Below the pieces are notes generated by a model. It was not told where the DNA came from and searched no databases. It worked only from the letters and a program-made list of their open reading frames with translations. Positions 39,241 to 51,355 of a DNA stretch of 64,000 nt are shown here, piece by piece; positions within the stretch are counted from its first letter, which is position 1, and every line of letters begins with the position of its first letter. Both the position numbers and the translations under genes were made by a program. Origin of the DNA: Casuarius casuarius (Eukaryota; Chordata; Aves; Casuariiformes; Casuariidae); contig PTFA01000028.1 in the NCBI GenBank assembly GCA_003342895.1, positions 6,827,069 through 6,891,068 of the forward strand. Reading direction: 5' to 3'.

Positions 39241-42200
39241 AGGCAGTTTTGCACTAACCAGCTGAGGTACTAGCAACATGACTGCAGCCTCNTAGCACTC
39301 AGCACAGGGCAACCAGCTGATTGCACACAGGTGTTTAAGCACTGGCAACTTCTTTCACACATGCTTCAACAGTTGCACTGCTAGGCATACTTCAGCCACC
39401 TAGCCTCAGGAATTAAATATGTATATTCTTTTTCTCCCCACTTTATTTCTCCATAATGACAAGTAACTGTTCAAATAACTTTCAAGCTACTTTTATAAAG
39501 TGCCCCTGAGAGGGTTAAACTACTTCTCCACCCTTCACAACAGGCAACTTGCAAATTTATCTGCTAATTAGCCCCTCTACTGCTACGGTTTGCTTTGATC
39601 TCAACAACAATCAACTTCTCATGTTCTGATGATACAAGCAGGATTAAGCAGCAATGGAGGAGTTAAAAGCAAAATAATGAGACAGGAATACAGTATTGTG
39701 TGCTCTCATCTCAGACTACATGATGCAGAACCTAGACATGTCAAAGAATATGGAAATTATCTTACTAGACATACAAGGAAGTAAAATCAACTCAACTATA
39801 CAGGCTGATTGAAGCCTTAGCAAAAAGTAGCTGATAATGACAAGTATAACCTAACATCCTCTCAACCACTAGTGCACCAAGAATCCTTTAAAAATGTGTA
39901 TTTCATAGTAGAATATATTTACTTCATCTGTAAAAGATGTTTTTATACTGCACACAAAGTATTTTTCAGATATCTAATTATATAATAGATTGCTTCTGTC
40001 TCTCTGTTAATACTGGAAGGCATTTAACACGTGGCAAGAATACTTCGAGGAAGCGTTTGAGAAAGGCACTGAAAATACTNTACGGTGTACTAGTAGTATG
40101 CAGTGATTTGGGCTGAAGTGGGTTGCGCCTCCCCTGTCGCCACAGTGGTGTGTAGCTCATGTGGCTGTTGAACCCTCCCCTTAGCTGTACCTCGTAACCA
40201 AATGGTTTTGGTCCCAACGCAGGGCTGTTATCCTCTCTCAGCTCTCGTCACAGAGACCTCTCAGATGGGTGCAGCCAAAAAGACTTTCTAAACAGCGCTA
40301 AGTCCAGTCATTTCATGGCTCAGGAAGATGAAGGCAATTTTGAAACATACCTTTGCTGCCGTGTGCGTGTGCTGGGAGGGCAGGGGGGAGAAATCTGGAC
40401 AACTAGAAAACCCACAAAATAAAGTTTCCCACTCAAACCAATGTCTTATACAGCTTATGAACAGCCAAGCATCTCTTCCCCACCGTCCTATNGTAATTAA
40501 GATTCTGCTGACCTATTTCCAGTTCCAGTACCCATACAACGTGGTTGCCTTCAAACTATATCCCTAGAGGCACCTATGCAATCACAAGGCTTTTTACGGA
40601 GCTGTACAAGTATAATTGGTCCCACAACTGGAAATCAGTAAACAGTTTTGATGCTGTAAATAGGAAATGTTCCCTATTTCCTCTGATCTGCACTGACTAG
40701 GCATCATTAATAAAAACAAAATCTCTTTTTAAAATGTTATCACTAAAGTAATCACATCATAATTATGATAACCAGTTATATGGAATGGGAAGGCACCATT
40801 TCCAAAGAGGTTTCAAAGTACACTTGTGTGATTTTATGCTCAATTTTCCACAGCCAAACTGTATCAAATATTTGACATTTTAAGATTTAATGAGCTAATC
40901 TGCATTTTCAGCAATATTCTTTATAAATTTTATACAGCTTAATGTTGGTGAAAATTGTGGATTACTAGCGCTGCCAACTGCTCCCTCCCCTGCACGAAGG
41001 GGGACAGTCTCCCCTCGTGAAGTCCTGCCAGCGTGTGCCAACCCATGGATAACAGAGCAGCTTGTTCTTCACGGCCCATAAAGCTGTTGATCTTTCCGCT
41101 AATTAGTGTAAGTAGAGTGGTGAATCTCTGAGGCAAAAACCAGACTGAGAATTCATTTCAAATCAACCACGTATTTGTTATAAGGGAGTAACAATCATTG
41201 CTGAGCATACCTAAATTCAAACTGATGACTTAGAGGTGGAAAGCTGATCAAAGCAGAAACGTTACAGAAGAATAAACATATACATCCCAAAATTTCTTAC
41301 TTTTTAGCTCTTCACTAGATAACGAGGTAACTTCATTAATGTACAGTGCGTCAGGATCTCTGGATTACAGATGCTGTAAAATGAGGTCTGTACATGTTAT
41401 CTCACCAGTGTTTGTACCAGATCAATTTAAGGTTAGCAAGATAACAGCCACACCACAATTAGAGACAATTAGCCCGGCAGGAAGTCTGTTTCCAGGCAGT
41501 TATGAATAACAGGAGGCAAAATAAGAAGTTCAAACTATAGGTAGCAAAGGTTTCTTTTAATTATTATAACAACTGTGGAGCTTATCAGTGCAGTGTAGGG
41601 GACAGAGCTAAGCTGCAGCGCCCCGCAAGACCCAAACCCCTCACAGTGATATGTAACCATGCCTTGCAGGAATAGAGGGGTATTTAGGAATTTGCAAATG
41701 CTACATCAGAGCAGCTGAGGAGACTGAACAGAGCCGCACTGCCCACCATAGTGCAAACTGAGCAGCAGCAGTGGGACAAGAAAGCAAGGCCAATTCGATC
41801 TGCTTGTCTCAGTGATTCGCCAGGTTAACCTCCTCCCCAGTAAAAGCTCACTTAATCTCTCAGCCTTTTGCATCTTTTTTTGCCATGAATTCTATTTAAA
41901 CATCTCTGAACACAGCTAACTAAAACCTGTAGACAATTTAAGCCAAAAACCCTCTGACTGTAGACAGTCCTTTGAAGTTAGTGGAGATCAAGAAAACCAG
42001 CCGCTGCAGAAAAGCAGCTTTTTAATTAACCATCTTTTCTCCTGAGCAGAAGCAAGTTTTAAAGCTCCAGTCTGCACACTGCTTGGAATCCTTAAAAAGG
42101 CAATATAAAAGCTGAGGGAGAGGTATTTATATACACACGCACACACGGGTCCTCACTGAGGACAGGTACATGTTNCCTCCAGGGGACCCCAGAGCTGACC

Positions 42201-44154
42201 CTGCACACTAACCACGCTTGCTCGTCCGCCCTGCTGCCTGGCACTCCTCCCAACAGCCCAGCACTCGGAGGGCAGCAGCACTGTTTGGAAGCAATGCTCT
42301 TTCCCCTGTATTTGAACTGTGGCCATTAAATGAGTAGCTATAGCGCAGCTGTATGGTACAGCTTATTTCATAGTTCAATGAACGGCACAAGATAGTGTTT
42401 TACTTTACAGCTCCATTTTACTTCCCGAGTAAAGGATGTAGCAAGCAGTGTTATGGAAACGCGTGTGTGAAGGGAAGGGGGGAAGGAACAGGACAGGAGT
42501 TACTATGCAGAAGGAGCAGAAAGGGAGGAAGGCAGATGTTAATTACACCCACACACACACCCCGGTACTGTATCCAGGTATATTACAATAGACCAGGAAA
42601 AAATCCAGAGAAAGTACAAGTGTTTTTGCTACCCAAATCTTATATAGGAACTGGTCATAAATTATTTCCAAGTTAAACGATACAAAACACTTTTGCCCCA
42701 AAGTTGTTTTTATCTCACAAATGCTTCTGTTTAGCAGCCCCCACTCTGAAAGATTATTTTGGATCCTTTCTCTGTACTAAGCCGTCCTGCTAGCACTTTG
42801 CAATAGGAACTATTTCCTACATCTGTTTGACTGGTATCAAGCCACATCCAGTGAAGTCTTTTCATTCCACATCCAGTCTCTCTTTCTCCAAAAGCCCTTT
42901 TCCTCCCCTTGCTCAGGGATGAACATTAAGTAAGGCAACACTGTCACAACAATTAAGACTGAAGCGACTCTTCAGTGACAGCAGTCTGGTATCTCCAGGA
43001 AGCAGTATTCATTTCTTTTATTGGCCAAACCTCATTTGCTATCAGGGGATCCTAGCGACTTTCAACAGGAAGCAACAGCAGATTTATTCTCAAAAACATT
43101 GATTTAATTTTCTCTAAATTTGAAAACTGTTCCTTGCTTGTCACTGAAAATGTATGGTTGCCAGATTGCTTAAAATAGTGCAATTCAGGAAAAGACTCCA
43201 GTTTCCTTGAAGCTGTGTACAATGTAAGTCAGGTTTCTATCTTAACTTTGCTTCCAATTTTCAGACCTTCTTTCCCTTGTGTTGATTTTTCATTGGAAAG
43301 GCCTTGTACATCATTCTCAATTTTCCTCATATCCCAACATAAAGATTTTTTTTGTAATTTATTTTAGCCAGTTCAGAGCAATAGGTTCTCAATAACTGTA
43401 ATCCTTCAGGTTTTGCAAGTCTCATTTTACGTATTGCAACAATATAGATTTTATTTCTTCCTGTATGTCATGCGTAACATTATTGCTTCTTGCAAAGCCC
43501 AAATACTCATTTATTTGGGATCTATTGCCAGAGATAGAAACCTATCTATTTATCTGTATTAGCATTCAGCCTTGCAGAATTTGAAGTATCGGGTTTTATA
43601 TAAATTAATTAAAATTTTATTTTTAGCTTTATCATTAATACTACTTATCTATGGCTCAACTGTTCAGTGTCTTTAAAAAAGGGAAAGTCGAAGTAACATG
43701 CAAAGCACAATTAATTACATTTCTAACATTTGGAGCAACCATCATCAGCATAGGAATATTCTGCAAATTTGTGAGCTAGGAATCTTCTCTCCTGCTTTAC
43801 TTACTCCCATTTAATGTATTTATGGACATTTAGCAAACGCAACATCTTTGAGTATGAGAGGTAGAGACTGTACCTTACACTATTTTGAAAAACACTACTC
43901 CGTTTTCCAAACGGATTTCCATTGCTACATTAGTAGTTAACAGCAGGCTCAAACGCAACAGAACAGAAGCTAAGAATAAAGCACAACAGTAGGCAGTGTA
44001 AAGTGATATTAAAGATCAAATACTTTTCCAAGTGATAGGTATCGAACTTTTTACTTATAGTCAATTAGTATCTTTTCAGAAACACTAAGTGACTGGGGAA
44101 ATAAGCCCAAACCAAGGACATGTGTCAATTTATTCACTTTAATACAGGGGACTC

Positions 44155-44174
44155 TTTTTTTTTTTTTTTTTTTT
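44155..44174. repeat. Poly(T) tract, 20 bases
   Basis: Uninterrupted T run inside the intron between exons 2 and 3, with no recognisable mobile element beside it. Confidence 0.9.
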
Positions 44175-44655
44175 AAGTGATACTGTGGTACTCCATAGTA
44201 ATTGTCTAGTTGCAGCAGTTCACTTAAATCACTTTTTCAAATAATACTGAAAGAATATTAAGAAATTTCTGTCAGCAGAATGACTTTGATTAATCTAATC
44301 AGTATCATGGAAGTTGTTAAGATATTTAAGCTATTTTAAGATACTAAAGCCTTAGGGTATTGAGGTTCATTTAAAGTGCATTAGTAATAAAGCAGTTAAA
44401 CATTATTGCACACTATATTTCGGAATCCTAACCCGAAACCCAGCACAACATACTGTAAGTAGACAAAAAGCATATCCGTTACCTTTTATAAAGCACTCAA
44501 GCAATAACTCAAGCATGGAGATAAAGACCAGAGACGCCACAGCAGTAGAGCACATTTGCTCCATTTGTTTTTGATTAAGCTGTCCTCTCCCTCTTCATCT
44601 GGAGGGTTTATGTGGGAAGTTCAGATTTTAAGAGACCACTACACTACTTTTAAGT

Positions 44656-44682
44656 AAAATAAATAAATAAATAAATAAATAA
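44656..44682. repeat. (AAAT)n microsatellite
   Basis: About six consecutive AAAT units, followed by a short CA-rich stretch. Confidence 0.9.
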
Positions 44683-46383
44683 CACACCCACACAACTCCT
44701 GATGAAATAAGAAATGGTAAACTGGCAATTTCTAGTTTCAATAAAGCACTAGTTTGGTCTGCTAGTAAAGTTTTTAAAATAGTAACACTCCAGAGAAGTC
44801 AGAGGGTTCACTGACAGGGCTGGCAGAATTGACAACTCAGACTACTGCAAGTCACTTATCTTTCACTGAAGCCCATACAAATTTTGAAATCATTTTTGAA
44901 ATCTTCATATTACAACTCCTGATAAAAATGAAGTTGCAAGGAAGACAAATCTTATCCTGTTGACACTAAAAATCACAGCTACTGCAATGTTCTGGTGTAA
45001 TACAGGAAGTTCCTGTAGTAGCCTCTATTTTCTCTCCTTATAAAGTATGAGCCAACTCAAAGAATTAAGTTACTTAGGTTAAAAACACACACACGCCTTT
45101 GATATTATATGTCATTCATTCAGAGCATTGTAGGCAATTCTAAAGTTACTGATTACAGATGATGAAGTATTGCAACAGCTTCTCGGAGCTCCTAGCACAG
45201 GGACAGGGAGAGAAGTGGGGAGGGAGCAAGAGAAGCAGATACTTTAAAAGCACTTCCAAGAGCTTCAAGAGGGAAGTCAGTTGTATCCATCTCGATACCA
45301 TTTTTCATCTCCAAGCAAAATCACCTTTGAACAGGGTACAGAGTTTAGAGACAGAAGACAGTCACATTTCTAGTAAATGCCATGTCAGTTTTCTGTAATC
45401 TGAATTTCACGTGTCTGATTTTGACATTAGTGAGCAATCAACATAACTTGAACAGACAAAATGAGACAGTGAGCCCCAAATTTACTGCCTCCAGTAAACT
45501 TATATGGAAATCTATTACCGCTCTCATGAAGTACTACTAAATTTTCTGTTCTTCAAGACAAATCAGACTATTTCAAGAACATTTATAATTGCCAAATTCT
45601 AGTGAATTTAAAATATAGTTTTNTTGAAATACATAAAACAAGTTCCAGTTATGTGTCCTAATGTTTTCATATTCATTTCACTTGTATAAAAAAAGAAGGG
45701 GGGGCAGAGTGTTACTCATTTACTTACTTACTCAAAAAAGTATTCTTCTGTGAATGCTGCAGCTATACAGCTGACAGGACATGACAGGACACAGTCCCAA
45801 TTTCAGCTTCTGTGAAAGGTACCCTGTGCTATCAGGAGAGGAAGAGGCTGAGCACTTTGCAGGAGTCTGACCTTCTACTACCAGCGCAGCTCTCCACAGA
45901 CCAGAAGTCACAGTCCATAGCTAATAGCTGGCTGGTAATTGCCCTTCTCCACTAGGAGAAGGCCACCAGATAAATGAGGCCAAATTGCTTTTCCTTCAGT
46001 GAAATCAAGTCTAAATGGACCATCTGTGCACTTCAGCTTTGCTTCCTGTGGAAACAAGATGCATGTGATCCCACAGATGAATGCAGGCAAGCACATCTCA
46101 AACAACCCTTAAGCTATCAAACTGAGTCTGCCAAACAAACACTGCATCCCTGAAAATTTCAGGGAATAGGTGGTCAAGCAGTGCCTGAGAATGACCCAGT
46201 AGCACCCAAGGAAGCAGAGGTCAACTGCAAGCTCACCCCACTGTTTACAGGGGAGCCAGTGCAGGAGAGGCTCCTGGGAGCTCCAGCTGGAGCTCATGCC
46301 TCCACCAACACAACCGGCCACACCACCGTTCCTGGGGCCACAGTGCCCCAGCCTCCAGGAAACATCACACGCCCCGAACTCAC

Positions 46384-46537
46384 CTGTCAGAGCTCCTCCA
46401 AGGCTTCCTCTTCTGAGCTGTCTCCCATCCTCACTCATCTGTCTCTTAAATTTAAAAGACTTTCCAGGGCCAGAAGACACCTCAGGATTGCTGGATTTCC
46501 GTAAAGGCATAGGTGGAGGGGACAGTATGTGATCAAG
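46384..46537 (-). CDS. MAST4: MAST4 exon 2 (long N-terminal isoform), partial gene
   Basis: This minus-strand exon encodes 51 codons plus one base of the disordered N-terminal region of a microtubule-associated serine/threonine kinase. It begins with residues L-D-H-I-L-S-P-P-P-M-P, continues through S-N-P-E-V-S-S-G-P-G-K-S-F-K and R-Q-M-S-E-D-G-R-Q, and ends L-R-R-G-S-L-G-G-A-L-T-(G). I recognise this as MAST4; the equivalent MAST2 segment is clearly more divergent (recalled, not aligned). The acceptor is a T-rich tract ending TTTTGCAG just above 46,537. The donor is ACAG/GTGAGT at 46,384/46,383. The exon opens in phase 0 and closes in phase 1, which fits exon 3 at 30,159-30,280. L-R-R-G-S-L-G resembles the PKA substrate Kemptide. 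The kinase and PDZ domains of MAST4 (AGC-family, cytoskeleton-associated) lie outside this window. The frame stays open for about 90 codons into the intron, so intron retention would give a short truncated product. Confidence 0.93.
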
Positions 46538-48689
46538 CTGCAAAACAAAGGAAATAAAACACTATTTTTTTTTTCTCAGCAAAGGTAAACAAGTCTACAT
46601 TTGCCTAAAGATTATCACAGGGTTTAGGGAAAAAAATGTGTTTAAGAAGAACTTAAAGTAATAAAATTGCAAACTGACAATTTTGCAAGTGCCAGACAAA
46701 AAGGTATTTTTCTTCAGTGGGCCCCTGTCTCAAGGTGCAAAGGGATCAGACTTAAACCTATAGGACCTTTCATAAAACAGTCTTTCTGCAACTGTGAACC
46801 ACCTGACCTTGCAGCCTATGCCATCTGCGCTCACCAAAGATTTTCCTGGGCAGTTGTGCACAGCTTTATGTAAGCAGTCACTAGATGGCACTGTATATTC
46901 AACAAAACACTGCTCACTGCACAGTCTAGAGAAACACCTAAATAAAAAAAGAGATTTATCAACAGCAGTGTAAAAATAAAAAAAGTAAAAAAATCTATTT
47001 TTAAATTATTCTGTTTACAGAACTGGCATGCATTCACACTGACTTCAAAATAAGTGCGAATACAAATCCTCATCCTTTAAATTCTGCTCCTCTCATTATT
47101 CGTACACAAAATTTCAGCTCTCTGGTTTTGACACTACATTTAAAGTCTTGATATTTGACTATATTTAGAGAAAGAAAATGAAAAACAAGTGAGCAAATAA
47201 AGGCAAAGAGGAAAAAAGTAGGAATGCGAGTAGGCAAAGTGGAAACAGTTTTACAAGTACACTTCAGTTCAAGGAGAAGGGAATTGGTGCAGTCATATAG
47301 TGCGACTATTCTGCAAACTACTCTAGTTTTTGTTTTCTGTAGTGTTTAAGCCTTTATTCTTACAACACTTTGGTATGAAGTCAAGTACAACAAAGCTGGT
47401 AAGATTTTGACAGTTCACGCACTGAGACGTCTTGGGCAATCTCTGAGTCAGCAGCATACCCGACTGCTTGACCCTCTCTGGCCGCAGAAAGAAAGAAGTC
47501 AAGGTCACTACAACCAAAAGATGCAGAGTCAAGCCCATTTTTACTCAAAGTTAATTCCACAGCAAAGTATTGCACACTGGACAATGTATTTTAAATTCCA
47601 TGATTTCATAATTTCCTTTGTATTTAATATTTCAGGATATTTATTGTTTTAGTTTTTTTNAAAAAAAAATCCAAAGCTTATTAGAAGGGTTTTGCAGATA
47701 TACACTTCTAAAAATACCAGGAAACAGTGGTTTCTGAATCTGCTTCTTGAGCATATTAAGACTCATTCCCATTCAGGACAGACACTCAGGTGACTCCTTA
47801 ACACAGAGCACAGGCCTATAGCAATTTCCTAAACCAGGAGGTTTGGGGGTCACAAAGAATATTAACCATTGCTATCATTTATCATGCACAAGTGCAAGAT
47901 TCACAAATGACTCCAAGAGATAAGATAAAAGGTACCTCACGAGATGAATTTACAAATCAGTGATGTTAAAAAGGAAACAATTGACAACAGCGGGCAAAAA
48001 GGTAATGCATTTGCCTACCACCTTCTGATGAAGAAACATGTCTCCAGAATCTTTGAGCAGAAGTCTACTAACTAAATACTCAAAAAGTAACTTAAAATTA
48101 TTCAGTGACTGACGGCCAGCAATGACCGCTCAAGGCTGCGTGCAGGATGACTCCAAGCACCTGATGAAGGCATGATCTGATCAAGGCGTTAGGTGACTTA
48201 TTGGTAGAAATTCATGCACTTTGTCAAAACCAGTTCACACTTCAAAGTAACTGACCGTACTTTAAATCTCTTGCTTTCCTTGCTTGAGGTTCAGAGATTT
48301 AAACAGAAAAAAAAATATTTAATAGTATCATTAACCTCCCTGCATATTAACACTTAAGGCTAGACAAAATTTAGCAGAATTAGTGTCTCCCGCCTACCAT
48401 GAATAAAGATTTGTGTATTCATGACATACAGCTTGCTTACAAAATTCACTATTTACCATTGAGCTGTGCTCCTCTCTCGCAGCTCTCATTAAAGCACACA
48501 TGATTTCAAAGGAAACTTTGAGCAGCCTGGTACGGTCCGGGTCCTCGCTTCATACACAAGATGCTATTACGCTGTCCACGTAGCCAGCCACTATTATTTT
48601 TGAAAGCTAAATGATAGTTCAAATATCACCCCCCAGCTCACCATTTAAGAGAAACTCNCAGCTAGCGCTCTCTCAGAGCTTCCCCCTTG

Positions 48690-48885
48690 TTGCTAAGTGA
48701 CTCCATCACATCTGAATGTTCCCGTTTGACAGATTTCAGCGACACTCGCGCGGGAGCAGCCAGCGAGCCCTCGCCGGGCCGGCAGCGGGCCTGGGCGGAA
48801 GCTGGCAACCCCGAGGAAGTCGCTCGGGCACCACGTGAACTGACCTCGCCAGAGGTCCCCAGCACGGAGAACCTCTGAAACGAGA
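48690..48885 (-). promoter_or_regulatory. CpG islet 2.2 kb upstream of exon 2, with candidate exon
   Basis: This short CpG-rich block carries a CCACGTGA E-box. On the minus strand, a strong polypyrimidine tract ending CCCCAG precedes a 41-base segment (48,845-48,885) that ends GGCGAG/GTCAGT. In one frame it would exit in phase 0, as exon 2 requires, giving S-V-L-G-T-S-G-E before L-D-H-I-L. The peptide is not recognisable as MAST4 and no ATG opens that frame locally, so it may be an untranslated alternative exon, a regulatory islet or chance. Confidence 0.3.
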
Positions 48886-49862
48886 CTGGGGAGGAAGGAA
48901 AGGGAGGGGAAAGAGGGGAGACATCCTTCCAGCAAACATTTTTCAACACTGATGCTCTCGATTTGAAAGTTCCCACGTAAGCTTCTCTGACATAAACGGC
49001 AGCATTTCATTCTCATGTTTCTCAGGTTTTGCGTTTTGAAAGACAACAGGCTGAAATTCAAATTCTGTTGAAGGGAGTCATGATTCTACTATGTGGAGAT
49101 AACAAAAATAANTATTCTTGCATATGACAAATTAGGGACCAAAATATCACATCAATATTAGATTTCATTGCTAAATGTTTCCTGGGGACACAAGTTTATT
49201 TTAATATAGGAAGAGTCCAATTCAATGTAGTAGACTACACATGTCAACTGCGTTTCAGCAAGATGTAAAGAATCATATCTCACCACGTGAAGCAAACACA
49301 ACTGAAAGACATTAATACGGTCTAGTACTACAAAGAGAATACGGAAATACGGGATGTAACTTCATATTGTTGGCCAACTCCTGCTTTAAGGAAAGCCATT
49401 ACACATAGATAAGCAAAGTGTTTCTGGAAACTCTTGGAAGTCTTACTTTTGCTTCCAAAGGGCAAAATAAGAATTACAACATGTGCAGTATATATTTGAA
49501 GGGTGTGTGTACATTGCAACTGCTGATGTAGCAGGCAGAGGAGAACCTACAGGGATTATCCTTTAACAGCCTTGGTACAGTAACTCCGGATGCTAGGCAG
49601 AAGTGAGGGAAACTGACTTCGGAAAGCAGCCAGGGTTGCAAGCTCTCCCTAAATAACATGGTGTGTCACTCTCAAAGACAGCCTAGTAGGCTACAGGAAC
49701 CACCAGTTTGACCCCAAGGGGCTTTTGAGACAGAATTCAGACTCCAGTTCAAGCAAAAGCCTGTGCAGCAAATGAAAAGGCTTTCTGTCCTCAGCAGAAC
49801 AGCTTTCCCTTCCTGCCAGGTAAAGCGTACACATCTAAATAAGTAAAACCAGAGAACTTATT

Positions 49863-49879
49863 AAAAAAAAAAAAAAAAA
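49863..49879. repeat. Poly(A) tract, 17 bases
   Basis: Uninterrupted A run in intron sequence. Confidence 0.9.
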
Positions 49880-51300
49880 GTCCTGCTTCCTTAAAACACT
49901 CAGCCAGTTCTGAAGAGGAATAGCACAGCACACATTCAGATCACACAAAATGGTTAATTCAGCCAGAATGACACTATTACTGCTCAGTGATAGGATTATC
50001 ACAAATTTAAAGAAACAGTAATAGCAAGATCTGTTCAAACTTCTTAATGCTTATTTGAAAGACCCCTGGAAGACTGAATACTTTGAGAAGTTCAGGTTCT
50101 GTATCTGATCAGGTACAGAGTGCACATTGCTGTCCACCAGACAAGGTCAAAGCAAGAATCTTGGNGGGTCTTGTTTGAGTTATACCAGGAATATTTTAAA
50201 TAATTCTACTCAAGCTGCTTCTCCTCAGCACACCAAACACTCCTGCCCAGCCGCAGTCACCACCCTACTGATATTTACCTCATACTTACATCCTTACTAG
50301 ATACTTGGATGTGCTTCAATGTTGGACGGCATACAAGCACAACAGGAAAAGCAGGGGCTGGTTGGTCACACTTTCTTTTTACTGAAACTTGCTTGACAGC
50401 AAGTTGCAAGAAATACAATAGCTATTTTCCTGCAGGCAGTTTCCAAGGAACAGACATCCATATCATATTTAGGTTTTTTGGCTATCACACACTCCGCCTA
50501 CTGTCTTTTGACAGTACTCAGGCTGCAAGCATACACTTCTCTCTGCACCCTTTTAAAGAGATGTTAGTGACTCAAGGAGGAGCAATGGAAAAATGGAAGG
50601 CATTTTTTCCATTTGTCTATGGAATTGTGGGGTGGGGGGGAAGGAGACTATGAAGAATTGAGAAGTTGCTTCATAAAGTCACTAATTGAAAACTACAATT
50701 TAAGACTCATAACAGGTAAGACGGTATATGAAAACAAGTGTGTTTGATTGTCCCAAATCTATAACACAGAGGCAGCCAAGTTAGCCATTGCGTTTCTGTA
50801 GAATGGTTAGAGATATATTTTTAAATGAACACACCTATCTCACCACTGGTCTTTGCTGCTAATATTCATAAGTGCATGGATGGTAATTTAAGTAAAAACA
50901 TTTGCTCCCTCAGTGTTAAATACTGAATAATTCCTTTCTGACAAAGGCATTTTGAGACAGAAAACACATGGCAACTCCAAGCTAGCTAACATATACTGTT
51001 ATACAACACTCATTTCTTCAAATTCATTTTCCAAAGACTGCCTGATTATATTGCAGATATGATGAATCTCTTACAGAAGCACTGTAAAATTTAGCAGATA
51101 TAGTACCTTTCACAAAACCCTATCCCCACCATGAACNTACAAAAAGGAACAGAATTATCAAAATATCCCTATGATAGACATTTATGCATAAATTTAAAGA
51201 TTCTATACAAATATGGAGGGAAACGGAGTGACAGTCTCTGCCAATTCTACAGGAACCTTCTCCAGGGAATCAAGACAGAATCAATTTGTCCTCAAACCTT

Positions 51301-51355
51301 TTTTTTTTTTTAATATATGCATATATATATATGTATGTATGTATGTATGTATATA
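51301..51355. repeat. Poly(T) and (ATGT)n/TA microsatellite
   Basis: A T run passes into alternating TA and then about five ATGT units, a compound microsatellite. Confidence 0.9.

Larger units (their letters stand above)
30281..46383 (-). other. MAST4: MAST4 intron between exon 2 and exon 3
   Basis: This 16.1-kb intron is bounded by a GTGAGT donor at 46,383 and a TTGGCAG acceptor at 30,281. It contains an ancient CR1 tail (about 31,030-31,412), a GC-rich islet (36,400-36,615), a GA/G-rich tract with an adjacent 15-bp duplication (36,191-36,267), a TA/CA microsatellite (39,188-39,240), a T20 run (44,155-44,174) and an (AAAT)n repeat (44,656-44,682). ORFs of up to about 100 codons show no recognisable domains. 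One exon-like segment on the plus strand (33,260-33,306) is listed separately. Confidence 0.85.

Noticed and set aside
46181..46504. 107-codon plus-strand ORF across exon 2
   Set aside because: It is the antisense shadow of MAST4 exon 2 and its GC-richer flank.
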